A stretch of 64,000 nucleotides of DNA from Dryomyza anilis. Lineage: Eukaryota > Arthropoda > Insecta > Diptera > Dryomyzidae. The stretch covers positions 38,154,894 to 38,218,893 of the forward strand of contig OX638130.1 in NCBI GenBank assembly GCA_951804985.1. Direction: 5' to 3'. The translations under genes and the position numbers were made by a program. This document shows, piece by piece, positions 12,139 through 22,269 of the stretch; positions within the stretch are counted from its first letter, which is position 1; every line of letters starts with the position of its first letter. The notes under the pieces are model-generated. The model worked only from the letters and a program-made list of their open reading frames with translations. It had not been told where the DNA came from and did no database searches.

Positions 12139-12289
12139 TGCCCGATTTACATTGTATCTTCTGTGAGTCTCACTGTATCTTCTAGGGTTGCTTTTTTTAA
12201 AATTTACATATAAAAATAGTATTTTTTTGAAAAAATGCAACCCTAGAAGATACAGTGAGGCTCACAGAAGATACAATATAAATCGGGCA
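12139..12289. mobile_element. Hairpin MITE with TTA target duplication
   Basis: Inverted repeats of about 55 bp begin TGCCCGATTTACATTGTATC and flank a loop of roughly 45 bp. TTA occurs on each side (12136-12138, 12290-12292), fitting the TWA preference of PIF/Harbinger-type elements. Within each arm GTATCTTCT is repeated twice. It would fold into a nearly perfect hairpin if transcribed. Confidence 0.75.
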
Positions 12290-12292
12290 TTA

Positions 12293-12796
12293 CCCATTAC
12301 TAGCTCCCAATTTTCATTGGCTGCATTCACTCACTTTTATTGAATGCCAGGCCCGTGCGCAGGATTTGCTTGTGGGGGAGCTTTAGCTAACTTCATAATA
12401 AAGAGGGTAGGGGAGATAGATTTCTGTTTGGCCATACTCATGAACTTATGTCATTATTTCAGAATATCGATATCTAACGAGGCCTAAACTAGATAAGACA
12501 TCGGGTGTACGATCTACTAATAACGGCGTTTCCTTCAAGAAGGGTCATTAGGTTCCGGTTGGGCCATTTTCCATAGCCCTGTTAGGGTCCGAACAAATTG
12601 GTTTAATCGTAATAAAAACAGTATTCAATTTAATCAAAATACGTGTAACTTTTTTGACAATTAAACATATACAAAACTAGCAATAAATTGAAAAAGCTTC
12701 GGAAAAATATTCGAAATTTATATAATTTGAGAAAATATTAAATAAAGACAATCGATTTCATTTGAAATTTGTACTTTCATTTCATAAAAATATTTT
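12293..12796. other. Unidentified spacer
   Basis: A moderately GC-richer patch near 12340-12600 (with GGCCCGTGCGCAGGATTTGC) suggests another decayed element, but I cannot find its partner end. The rest is AT-rich. Confidence 0.35.
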
Positions 12797-15206
12797 TATA
12801 ATTCATTATCATTCATTATTTAGACATGACAACCCATGATGGGTTTCGGCCGCAGCAATCACCCCTCGCCAGTCGTTTCTGCATTGCGCGCGCTGGCGAC
12901 AGTTTTGCACTCCAAGTGTTGTCAGGTTGTCTCGCACTTGATCGCTCCACCGGAGATTCGGACGCCCTCTAATACGTTGACCACCACTGGGTACAGAATT
13001 GAATACTTTTTTTGCTGGAGCGCTTTTATCCATACGCTCGACATGTCCAAGCCAGCGTAGGCGCTGGATCTTAATGCGTCTGACTATGTCAATGTCGGCG
13101 TAGAGCTCATACAGCTCGTCGTTCCATCTGATTCTGTACTCGTTTTCAACGCATATCGGGCCATAAATTTTCCAAAGAATCTTTCTCTCGAACGCTCCTA
13201 AAGCTCGCTCATCGGTGTTGGCAAGCGTCCATGCCTCAGCGCCATTGAGGGGGACTGGCATGATGAGCGACTTATAGAGCGTAATTTTTGTCCGTCGAGA
13301 GAGGGCTCTGCTCCTCAATTGCCTACTGAGCCCAAAGTAACACCTGTTGGCAAGAGTTATTCTTCAGCTAATCTCCAGGCTGACATTGTTTTCCTTATTG
13401 ATGCTGGTTCCTAGGTATACGAAGTCCTTCACAACTTCGAAGTTGTGGTTGTCAATAGTGACGTGTTGTCCAAGACGCCGGGACTCTTTGTTTGTTGACA
13501 CTAGGTACTTCGTCTTGTCCTCGTTCACCGTAAGACCCATTCGACGCGATTCCCTCTATAAACTGGAGAATGCTGCACTGACTGCTCATACGCTCTGCCA
13601 ATGCTGTCAATATCATCAGCGTACCCGAGCAGCATGAAACTCTTGTTGAAGATAGTGCCATTGTGATGGAGTTGTGCAGCTCTCACAATCTTCTCCATTA
13701 TTAGGTTGAAGAAGTCACACGATAGGGAATACCCTTGTCTGAAACCTCGTTCGGTATTAAACGTATCGGAGAGGTTGTTTCTCACTGAGCAACGTGTGCC
13801 TGCAAAGCCTTATAAGTTTCGCGGGTATACCGAACTCAGACATGGTGGCGTATATGCGACTCTTTATCGGACTGTCGAAGGCAGCTTTGTAGTCGACGAA
13901 GAGGTGGTGGGTGTCGATCTGCCTCTCTTTGGTCTTTTCCAGGATTTGTCGCAATATGAAAATCGGTTCTATGGTGGACTTGCCAGGTCTGAAGCCGCAC
14001 TGATAAGATCCAATCAGTCTGTTGGCGATGGACTTCAGTCTTTCACATAATACGCTCGTTAGAACTTTATACGCGATGTTGAGGAGACTTATCCCACGGT
14101 AGTTGGCGCGTATCGTGGAATCCCCCCTTAAGGATTGGGCAGAGTATACTGAGATTCCATTCGCTAGGCATGCTTTCTTCTGACTATATTAAGCTGATGA
14201 GCTGGTGCATGCTCGTTATGAGCTCCGGTCTTAAAGAACTCAGCAGGCAGACCATCAGATCCTGCGGCTTTGTTGTTTTTCAGCCTGTTGATGGCTGTGC
14301 AGACCTCTTCACGGTCAGGCGGCGGTATGCCAACGCCGTCGTCAGCAACTGGGGTTGTCAAGCTGTCTTCTCCATCAGCGGAATAGTTGTCATCATCGCC
14401 TGCTAGAAGATCAGAGTGCTCTCTCCATAATCTCAGTGTACCCTGGACATCTGTTACTAGATTCCCGTCATCGTCCTGACAGGAAGAGGGTCCGGTCAGG
14501 CGTCTTATCTTCTGAAAGAATTTTCGAGCCTCGTTTCTGTCGCCATGCATCTCAATATCTTTACACTCGCATCTTTCTAATTCTCTTTTCTTGCGCCCAA
14601 AAAGATGTCTCTCCTCTCTGTATCGCTCCTTCGTGGCTCGCGTAACTACCGACTGCAGGGTGGCTCTATATGCAGCATCTTTTTTTGCAGTGGCTGCGCG
14701 ACACTCTTCGTCATACCACTTGTTCCGTAGTGGGCGTTGGAATCCAAGCACCTCTTGGCAGCCGCATTGAGCGGGAGACGTGTGTCCACTGCGTGCATAA
14801 ATCATCGAGAGGGGGACTGCCTTGGGCAAGCAGGTGTGTTGTTCGGTCTGTTGTTTGTGCAGCTTACTGACGTCTAGCATTCTTTGCGTGGGTTTCCGTG
14901 CGTTTTTCGCAGCGCATAAGCGTGTGCGAACCTTGGCTGCTACAAGGAAGTGATCCGAGTCGACGTTGGCATTTCGGATCGATCGTACATCCATCACACT
15001 AGAAGCGTGCCTTACGTCAATCACAACATGATCAATTTGGTTGCGGGTGTTCTGATCGGGTGACCGCCACGTGGCCATGTAAATATTGAGATGCTTGAAT
15101 CTAGTACCACTAATTACCATGTTTCGAGAAGTCGATCCGCCTCATTCCATTGTCGGAGGTGTTGTCGTGGAGGCTGAATTGTCCAACCGTTGAACCAAAG
15201 ATACCC
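12797..15206 (-). pseudogene. RTE-like APE-type non-LTR retrotransposon, copy A
   Basis: From high to low coordinates the minus strand gives the end of an APE endonuclease (TWRSPDQNTRNQIDHVVID, VDSDHFLVAAKV), a linker (LRNKWYDEECRAATA), RT motifs (NNKAAGSDGLPAEFF, VDYKAAFDSPIK, GFRQGYSLSCDFF, LLGYADDIDSIG) and a C-terminal domain (RRIKIQRLRWLGHVERM, RIRGRPNLRWSDQV). This order and the GHVERM/RGRP tail fit the RTE group. It is broken into several frames. The endonuclease N-terminus is lost in a deletion of roughly 0.5 kb at about 15203, seen by comparison with copy C. The 3' end near 12797 is an AATGAT-like short repeat, typical of RTE tails. Confidence 0.88.
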
Positions 15207-15803
15207 TTTTTATGGCGGGTCACAAGCCCAACGAACATTTTATATTTTTATAATATTGGTAAGTAATTCGAATAGAAAAGCTCCGCAGTCGAAAATTTGT
15301 CCATTGTTTTGTGACAATTTATTTATTTAACTTCAAAATAAAAATTTTATATACCAATTTATTTGTTAATCTTTAATTCTATTTTTTTTTTGTTGGTAAA
15401 AAAAACTTTTTTTTTAATAAATAAGTGTGATTTTGAAATATGAAAACAAACAAGTACTATTTCAGAATTTGATGAAATTTGGAAGTATGGTGAAACAACA
15501 TAAAATTAAGATATTGGTAAAATGTTAGCTTCCCAGATGGTGTGGTTAAAAGATTTGGTGATTTAAATTTGAAAAAATATGTACAAATAATCACACACAT
15601 AGAAATCTATTGTTACATTTTACAATATGCTATTGTCATTTAGAAACATTAAATAATTATGTGGCAGCTCTATTTTGTTTTGTCAAATGTTGTTATTGTT
15701 TTCAATATTTTAAAATGAAGTTCAACAAATTGTTTTAAAAATTGTAAGTTACAAATAAAAATAACAAATATATACATTTCTTTAGTTTTCAATGTTATTA
15801 CAG
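15207..15803. other. AT-rich left part of the duplicated block, possible intron
   Basis: Matches 55530-56120 almost base for base. It ends in a polypyrimidine-poor TTATTACAG acceptor-like site at 15795-15803 in front of the gene-like exon. No protein recognised. Confidence 0.5.
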
Positions 15804-16290
15804 ATACGCTATTGTATATTGGAATGTCACGCGGCAAATGGAAAGCCGAAAAGAGTCCTGTAAAAAAAAACAAGGTCCTCTTTGGGCAATGTGAACACAT
15901 TGCATCTGGATCATGGTGTCAAGCATATGGGGAAAGAACAGAAAAGCGCTCGCAAAGAAAAAGGATTTCTTCGGTTTCCAATAATCACCGCAAAAAATCC
16001 AAAGGAGCAGTTCATGCCGCAGTTGACGGCTGCTGCACGCCAAGCGAAAATCGTGACAAGAGCCACAACGCTCAACTTTGTCACATCGAAAATAATTGAA
16101 GACAATCCCATAGATGCAGTCACAGTAGTTATTATGGTTGCAGTAGCAGCAGCAGCCGTCGGCAACGATGCTGTCCTGTCCAGCCTCCAGCACCGAGTCA
16201 GGAGTTTGTTGTATGAAGGATTGTTATATGATGTTTGTACTCTCCTGTCATGTTTTTTTTAATTACTTATTTAATAAAATAGAAAACATC
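15804..16290 (+). pseudogene. Gene-like terminal exon of unknown function, copy 1
   Basis: A GC-richer block follows a splice-acceptor-like ATTACAG and ends with an AATAAA signal at 16273-16278. Two overlapping plus-strand frames are open. One starts YIGMSRGKWKAEKSPVKKN in frame with the putative acceptor and the other runs 126 codons (GNVNTLHLDHGVKHMGKEQK, then an Ala/Val-rich stretch). The A-run near 15860-15870 lies where the two could be joined by a frameshift. Most differences from the copy at 56120-56600 change amino acids in the longer frame, so selection for that frame is not supported. I do not recognise the protein. It could be a captured last exon of a host gene. Confidence 0.4.
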
Positions 16291-16300
16291 CATATATATG

Positions 16301-17048
16301 TCGACGCCCCTTACGAAAACTATTATATATTTTTTCCCTTACGAAAATAAATATGTTATTTTTTTCAAGTTCAGAATAAAAGTATGTTATTGTTTTTAAT
16401 GAGAAAATAATATGTTTTATGGTTTTGCCAGGAACTCTATTATGTTTTTGATATTTCCGGGAATATGCACATGTATATCTGTATATCTACGAATATAAAA
16501 ATGATTCAAATTTGCGACGAAGATTGGAATCGGAACCTACAGTTTAACGCCGAAACATAACTTTTCATGGGTGATGTTTTTACTCTCGAAGTTTATCTAC
16601 CAAGAGGTAGCGCGGTGAAGAAAAACATTTTCTATTTATTTTTTTCATGTTGCATTTGCTGGTTTTTGAACCAGCGACGTTTCGGCTTGTGTTCCAACAC
16701 ACTAACCTTCTGAGTCACCGACATAGTATATGGTAATGCATATTTTAGCGTAATTATTTTAAATGTTCTCAAACAAATTTTACAAATAACATATATAAAA
16801 ACATAAAAGCAACGCAATGTGATTTTGAAAAAAATATATTTCAATAAAAAGCTCCAATTTTCGTCTAAAAATTTGAAACATAATAATTTTCCACAGAAAA
16901 CTGCTTGTTCTACTAATTTTCTGTGAAATTTTGAGAACATTATAATATTCCTTATTTAAGTAAAAATGTAATCGTATTCGTTTAAAAGTGATATACACTT
17001 TTTTTCGTAAGACAATTTTAATATAATAGTTTTCGTAAGGGGCGTCGA
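16301..17048. mobile_element. Inverted-repeat element, 748 bp, absent from the paralogous block
   Basis: Perfect 28-bp inverted repeats start TCGACGCCCCTTACGAAAAC. TATG flanks both sides (16297-16300, 17049-17052). The paralogous block near 56611-56618 has the uninterrupted site, apart from one extra AT in the dinucleotide run. A diverged tRNA-SINE copy lies inside. No transposase frame is seen and the superfamily is unknown. Confidence 0.85.
16530..16727 (-). mobile_element. tRNA-derived SINE, diverged copy
   Basis: Shares GAGGTAGCGCGGT, the ACTCTCG motif, a B-box-like GCTGGTTCAAAAACC and an A-box-like GACTCAGAAGGTTAGTG with the full-length SINEs, with many substitutions and small gaps. An older insertion or sister subfamily. 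Confidence 0.65.
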
Positions 17049-17052
17049 TATG

Positions 17053-17270
17053 TAATTCATTGTTTTTTTTTATTCCAATTTTATAATATAATGATAATTT
17101 CATTACATTTAAAATTGTCAATATCAATTGTTACAATAAACAATCAAATGAATTTTGAAAATTCACAATTCAGTTTTTAAAACCGACAATAAAATGACAA
17201 TAATATAATGGGATCTATTTTGAGCACGCATATTGTTATTTTATTGTCTGATCTAACAATATATTTCTAT
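17053..17270. other. AT-rich spacer of the duplicated block
   Basis: Matches 56619-56835. No gene recognised; rich in ACAATAAAATGACAAT-type motifs. Confidence 0.5.
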
Positions 17271-18239
17271 CTATTAAACATAACTTAAGCAATAGTGAAG
17301 CAAAATAAAACACTGAAGTCTCATTTAAAAGGTAATAAAATTGCCAACATTTTTAAACAAAGTTTATTTTAAAAGGATATATCTCAAAGCAATGTCGAAA
17401 ATTAAAATCAACTTTTTGAAGTTTTATTATTTATGAAAATTGTCAATAAAGTAGACTTTAATTTTAAACTTGAATTAAAATTATCTTTGAATTTGTTCGA
17501 AAATTTCTCAAATGTGTTGTTTTTCGACATTAGAAAGATTTAAAAAAATTCCAACATGTTGGCATTTTGATTTTGTTTGACATGGATAATGAACATTTTA
17601 ATTACGGACAGTTTCTGCGTCATAATCACAATGTAAAGAAAACAAAAATGATACAAACTGACATAGTGGAAACCAGGCAAAACAAAAATATTAACAAGTT
17701 TTCAGTTATAAGTAATCGATCATGTGTCAACAAAAGTGCAGTAAATTAATCTATTAAACATAACTTAAGCAATAGTGAAGCAAAATAAAACACTGAAGTC
17801 TCATTTAAAAGGTAATAAAATTGCCAACATTTTTAAACAAAGTTTATTTTAAAAGGATATATCTCAAAGCAATGTCGAAAATTAAAATTAACTTTTTGAA
17901 GTTTTATTATTTATGAAAATTGTCAAAAAAGTAGACTTTAATTTTAAACTTGAATTAAAATTATCTTTGAATTTGTTCGAAAATTTCTCAAATGTGTTGT
18001 TTTTCGACATTACAAAGATTTAAAAAAATTCCAACATGTTGGCATTTTGATTTTGTTTGACATGGATAATGAAAATTTTAATTTCGGACAGTTTCTGCGT
18101 CATAATCACAATGCAAAGAAAACAAAAATGATACAAACTGACATAGTGGAAACCAGGCAAAACAAAAATATTAACAAGTTTTCAGTTATAAGTAATCGAT
18201 CATGTGTCAACAAAAGTGGGAAAATAAATTTTGGACATT
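17271..18239 (+). repeat. 480-bp direct tandem repeat, two units, each with a conserved open frame
   Basis: Units at 17271-17750 and 17751-18239 repeat with a period of exactly 480 bp and differ at few positions. Each contains a plus-strand frame reading MILFDMDNEHFNYGQFLRHN and onward to about 60 codons. Related single units occur at 56854-57351 (longer open frame, 114 codons) and 44489-44680 (diverged, frame still open), and a short diverged start piece at 32262-32340. Preservation of the reading frame in the diverged copy suggests descent from a real exon. I do not recognise the protein. Confidence 0.8.
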
Positions 18240-19175
18240 CCCAATAAGCAATGAGTTTAAGGTTCGAAAAATTTGGAAAATTTTCTTTTACAACCAGTGT
18301 GGATGTAATGTCATGATCATGCCGAAGAAATGAATGTTATTCCAACGTTGGTTTTCGAATTTAAAAAAACTTGGCACGAAATTCACGACACAAAATTACT
18401 CAGTGGCAACCCAGTGACGTGATAAATTAAATGTCAACAAGAAAATTTTCATTTTTTTCACCACTACATAGTTGCCACTGCATTCATTGTTTTTCGCTTG
18501 AATTAGCAAACAGACAAATCAATTAATATATAAGTGCAGGTCCAAACACGAAAGTCATCCCGAGAATTCTACTGCACGGAAAATGCACGATGAGCTGATA
18601 TACAATGTAAGTGGCCAAGGTTTACGAATACGTTTATGAAATATTAATATCTTTTCATTCATACGCAGATAACATTGATATTTTACGCGAACCTGGCAAT
18701 GTTATACATCGCTGTGGCGGAATTGGATTCACTGGTTCGCGGCACGTTGTGGATTTTACAAGAAGTTTCTGTACACTGGCACCGGTGCAAGTGCTGTTGT
18801 ATATGTAGAACATAATTTAATTCCTTTTAATATAAAGTATTATAACTTATATGCGTTTTCTTTTATTTTATATTTGAACCTTTAATTAGGGAAATATATG
18901 TGCATGAATTCAAGTGTAATTTGAAGGTCGAATCACATTTTATTTATAGCTTACAATTAAGTTAAACCTCGAAGGTATATTGAATGTCGGAATTCAAGTT
19001 TAGGTAAAGGCTAGATTCAATTCGATAAAAAGCTATCAGTTTTGCTGGAGAACACTATGGTTTTCAAGCTTACAATTACAAAAAGTTGAATGCTTTTGTG
19101 AAAGTGAAAGCTTCGATATCCTTGTTCAATATTCATTTGATAATCAATTAATATCCAGGTTATTGGTTTTTTGGG
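18240..19175 (+). mobile_element. CCCAATAAG-ended element carrying a MIC26/27-like fragment, copy 1
   Basis: Starts CCCAATAAGCAATGAGTTTA and ends with GGTTATTGGTTTTTTGGG; the inverse of the right end in the better-preserved copy 3 is CCCAATAAAC. TT lies on both sides. Copies are at 41566-about 43650, 57352-58821 and (left part only) about 51998-52266. The middle holds gene-like sequence, annotated separately. Everything before 18580 looks like upstream or 5' UTR-like DNA and the last 300 bp are non-coding. Confidence 0.7.
18583..18835 (+). pseudogene. MIC26/MIC27 (apolipoprotein-O family)-like gene fragment, copy 1
   Basis: An ATG at 18583 opens MHDELIYNVSGQ, followed in another frame by NIDILREPGNVIHRCGGIGF. 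A further shift leads into a region that reads RRGFYKKFLYTTTGAGA in the sister copy at 41927-42168. The order of a DEL-Y motif, REPGNV, a GVIGFTGL membrane stretch and a basic R-G-F-K-K segment resembles the MICOS subunits MIC26/MIC27 of the mitochondrial inner membrane (family knowledge; a match by eye). This copy is frameshifted at least twice and has no distal part of the protein. A GTAAGT at 18607 and CAG at 18667 could be an intron, but removal does not restore the frame. Confidence 0.5.
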
Positions 19176-20010
19176 TTTTGATAAGCTAGCTGTTCTACAA
19201 TGCATGCAATTATTGCAGGGATACTGCTGGAAATATTACAATTCGGTTTCAAGAGACCATCTTCTTAAATAGTAAATGAAAATCAGGTCGAAAATCAGGA
19301 TTTATGAATCGTAAATTTGCGGCGAAAGTAAAGTGTTGGATCTAAGCCCAACAATCAATAAGAGATATGTCAAAAAATATAATGAATTTCATATTTTCAA
19401 AAAGTAAAGATGAGATTTAAACTAAAATAATTTAAAGTTCCAAATAAAATCGAAGAAATGGATTAAAGATCCAAATAAACGAGCGAGGGACTGCTGAAAT
19501 CCATATAGAACAATATTATATAATTTGTTCAAAAGGATGTAACCCTCCGAACTGCCTGAACTAGGACCAGATTTAACATTTTTGGCTTATATAAAATCCA
19601 TTCTTCGAAAAATATTGCAATATTGTTAAACTGAAATAAAATAAGCGATAGTTGGATTAGTGTTATCAAATATGTTAGAAGAAATGGTGTCCAACGGCTG
19701 ATGATGGGCTGGAAGACTAAAATACGAAAATTCGTCCTAACTCATTCAGAAATATAATTCTTTAACTATTTTTAAAAACTATGGATTATTGTTCTTCATT
19801 TGTGATATATTTTTTTTACCGTGTTAACTTTTTAAGTTTAAAAGAAAATGTATAAATAATTTCTTTTACACCCTTAAATTTGTAGCCGAGATTTCTTTGA
19901 GTATGGATTTAAAAGCCTTTTTACAAAATCAAATCATTTAAAGATTTTATACCCTATTTCAAAGAGGTTTGATACGTTTTTGTATATTTTCAATTACATT
20001 CTAAAAAAAG
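19176..20010. other. AT-rich sequence, nothing recognised
   Basis: No gene, inverted repeat or known repeat family identified. Confidence 0.5.
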
Positions 20011-20700
20011 GGAACGTAGAATGACTTTTTATCGGAACCCAATGGGAAGTTGTTCTTGTTGTTGTGCCGTCAGTACCAAGAGGGAAGTTATTCTAGAATC
20101 AGTTGTTGTAGAATTGGATAAAGAAGCATATCTCCGTTTGCTTCTACGCTCTTATTAGATGCTCAAAAACTGTATTCGCTTCTCGTATACGTTCCGCTAG
20201 AAGCGAACCTGGAACGACTTTTTATCGGAACCAAATGTGAAGTTGTTCTCCTTGCTGTGCCGTCAGTACCAAGAGAGAAGTTATTCTAGAATCAGTTGTA
20301 GTAGAATTGGATAAAGAAACATATCTCCGTTTGCTTCTACGCTCTCAATAGATGCTCAAAAATTGTATTCGCTTCTCGTATACGTTCCGATAGAAGCGAA
20401 CGTGGAACGACTTTTCATCGGAACCAAATGTGAAGTTGTTCTCATTGCTGTGCCGTCAGTACCAAGAGGGACGTTATTCTAGAATAGCTTGCTATAGAAT
20501 TGGATGGAGATACAGTACTTGGTTAAATTCTCTCTCAAATTTCCATATTGAACCGATAAATTTAAATTTGTGTACGCTTTATAACTCTCGAATATAAAGT
20601 GTTTCCTAAAATGATTTCAGTAGAAGCGAACGTGGAACGACTTTTTATCTTTGCATTCCAAATAAATGTAGTTCTAGAAGTTGTTCTTTTCAGAACAACT
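20011..20700 (+). repeat. 193-bp tandem repeat, about 2.5 units plus a diverged end
   Basis: The anchor GACTTTTTATCGG recurs at 20023, 20216 and 20409 (period 193) and as GACTTTTTATC at 20639. Each unit holds GTGCCGTCAGTACCAAGAG, TTATTCTAGAAT and AGTTGTTCT. At the right end AAGTTGTTCTTTTCAGAACA forms a short hairpin. Non-coding; satellite-like. Confidence 0.85.
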
Positions 20701-20909
20701 TGCGATAAAATCTGCTGGGTATAATACTCAAGAGGGATCGGCCTAGGTACTTCAGAGCTGTTGCGCCGTTATATTATTATTAATTGTATTTAAGTTTCAA
20801 TTTGAAAATAACATGAACCATATAAAACTAATTAGTCATATAGATAAAAGGTTAAATAATTTCTCAACTTTAATGTTATTTTGCTTCCTGCTACATAAAC
20901 CATTTAAAC

Positions 20910-21125
20910 TTAATAATACAAATGTTTTAAAAAATTGGATTGGGCTCCATTTTTAAAAAAACAGGATTCCCACGGACACTTATATTCCTCAAATTGTTTG
21001 AACCCGTGTATCAGTCTTAAGTGCCTTTCAAGGACTTTAGCACTTGGAAATGATTTTCTGCACTTTGGACACTTTTGTATTTTTATTTTTATATTTATAT
21101 TAAATAATTTTGAAGTTTCGAACAA
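20910..21125 (-). pseudogene. C2H2 zinc-finger fragment
   Basis: The minus strand encodes KCPKCRKSFPSAKVLERH followed by LRLIH, an exact C-X2-C-X12-H-X4-H finger, then a second one with YKCPWESC spacing (C-X4-C-X12-H) that ends in a stop before its last histidine. About 71 codons in all. C2H2 fingers bind DNA or RNA. The surrounding DNA shows no further exon, so this is either an isolated exon or a fragment moved here. Gene identity unknown. Confidence 0.5.
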
Positions 21126-21835
21126 ATAATTTTAAATTGTTAAAATTAGCAATCCAACAATCTTTTAAAAATAAAGAAATCTTTTAACAATCAAACAATT
21201 ATTTAGCAATCAATTCTAAAATAATTGTTTTGAATTCGTTTTGTTTCGTTTTACGTTATAAGGGAGATATATGTATATTTTTTAATGTATTTTTAGTTAA
21301 AAAATATAATAATAAATTAACAAACAAAAATATTTTTGAACTATATAAAAAAAAACGTCTAAAACAAAAAGTTGAAAAATAATAGTTTAAAAAAAATAAA
21401 TTGTTTGTATTGTATTGTTTTAAAAAAATAAGATTTTAAGAAAATTACAATAATTTTTAGTTCGGAAAAAATGTTTCTTCGACAAAAACAACGTAAATAT
21501 TTTTCAAAAAACAGTTTTTCAACACAAGAAAAAAAAAATGTCGACCAAAATAATTTTAAGCAATGAAAATTTAGTTTACATTTATTTGAAGTATATATTT
21601 TTGAATATATATAACCTATTAGTATAGAATTTTTTAGTTTCCTCAATACGTTTTAACATCAATAAAATTTTATTAGAATAAGAATGAGTAAAGATAAAAT
21701 CAGCTCACAAATGAGATTGAACTTTGTCATTTTTTGCTCTGATCTTCTTTTATTGTTTTTTGCTTTTAGAAAATATTGTTTCGTTTTTACTCTAAACATT
21801 TTGATCAATTTTTTTGTTTAGGGGAGAATGCCATT
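21126..21835. other. Very AT-rich spacer, nothing recognised
   Basis: Long A and T runs; open frames here are low-complexity Phe/Lys/Ile strings without domains. Confidence 0.5.
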
Positions 21836-21888
21836 CAAGCAAAAATTACTCAACAGTTCCACAACTGCTGAGGTCGCTGAATGCGTCA
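21836..21888. mobile_element. Isolated end of the GCATTCAGC-type MITE
   Basis: ATGCCATTCAAGC, CCACAACTGCTGAGGTCGCT and GAATGCG match the right end of the inverted-repeat element at 59822-59878. Its other end is not visible nearby, so this is a solo end abutting the non-LTR fragment. Confidence 0.6.
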
Positions 21889-22269
21889 TTGACACGATGC
21901 TTTTTCCATTTAATATAAAGTGTGTTTCTTTTCTTAATAGCTAATATCACATTATGAATATACCAGGGAGAGGATTTGTAATCAACAGTCATAGTACGAA
22001 TAGTGACAAAATTATCAAAAACATTATAAACGTTGGTAACGAGAACATTTAATTTATCGACAACAGACTGACAACTCCAACAATCATTCCAACTGATTTC
22101 AGACAATTTTTCATTTAACATGTAATAGCCAATGGACTTAAAGTCACGATACGATACAGTCATTGGTCTACAATTTGAACATACATTAATATTAAGAGTG
22201 CAGAATAGTAAATCATGATCAGATATGAAAGAAATTTGGTCAAAAAGTAACAATAAGGAGACATCAGAT
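21889..22269 (-). pseudogene. Jockey/CR1-group non-LTR element, endonuclease 3' half
   Basis: The minus strand gives SDVSLLLLFDQISFISDHDL, containing the SDH motif that closes an APE endonuclease, then SSPWYIHNVILAIKKRNTLY ahead of the RT. It joins in frame with 23678-24120 when the element at 22270-23675 and one copy of its AT duplication are removed. It could be the same family as the RT fragment at 2.2-10.1 kb, but they do not overlap, so this is unproved. Confidence 0.75.

Noticed and set aside
13706..14050. Plus-strand frames of 60-120 codons across the RTE-like copies
   Set aside because: Antisense of the retrotransposon coding strand.
15911..16165. Minus-strand Ala/Val/Thr-rich frame resembling membrane segments
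   Set aside because: Antisense of the plus-strand gene-like exon; its hydrophobic pattern comes from GCA/GTA repeats read in reverse.
18607..18669. Possible 62-bp intron (GTAAGT...CAG) in the MIC-like fragment
   Set aside because: Splicing it does not restore the reading frame and copy 2 lacks the CAG, so I do not annotate exons.
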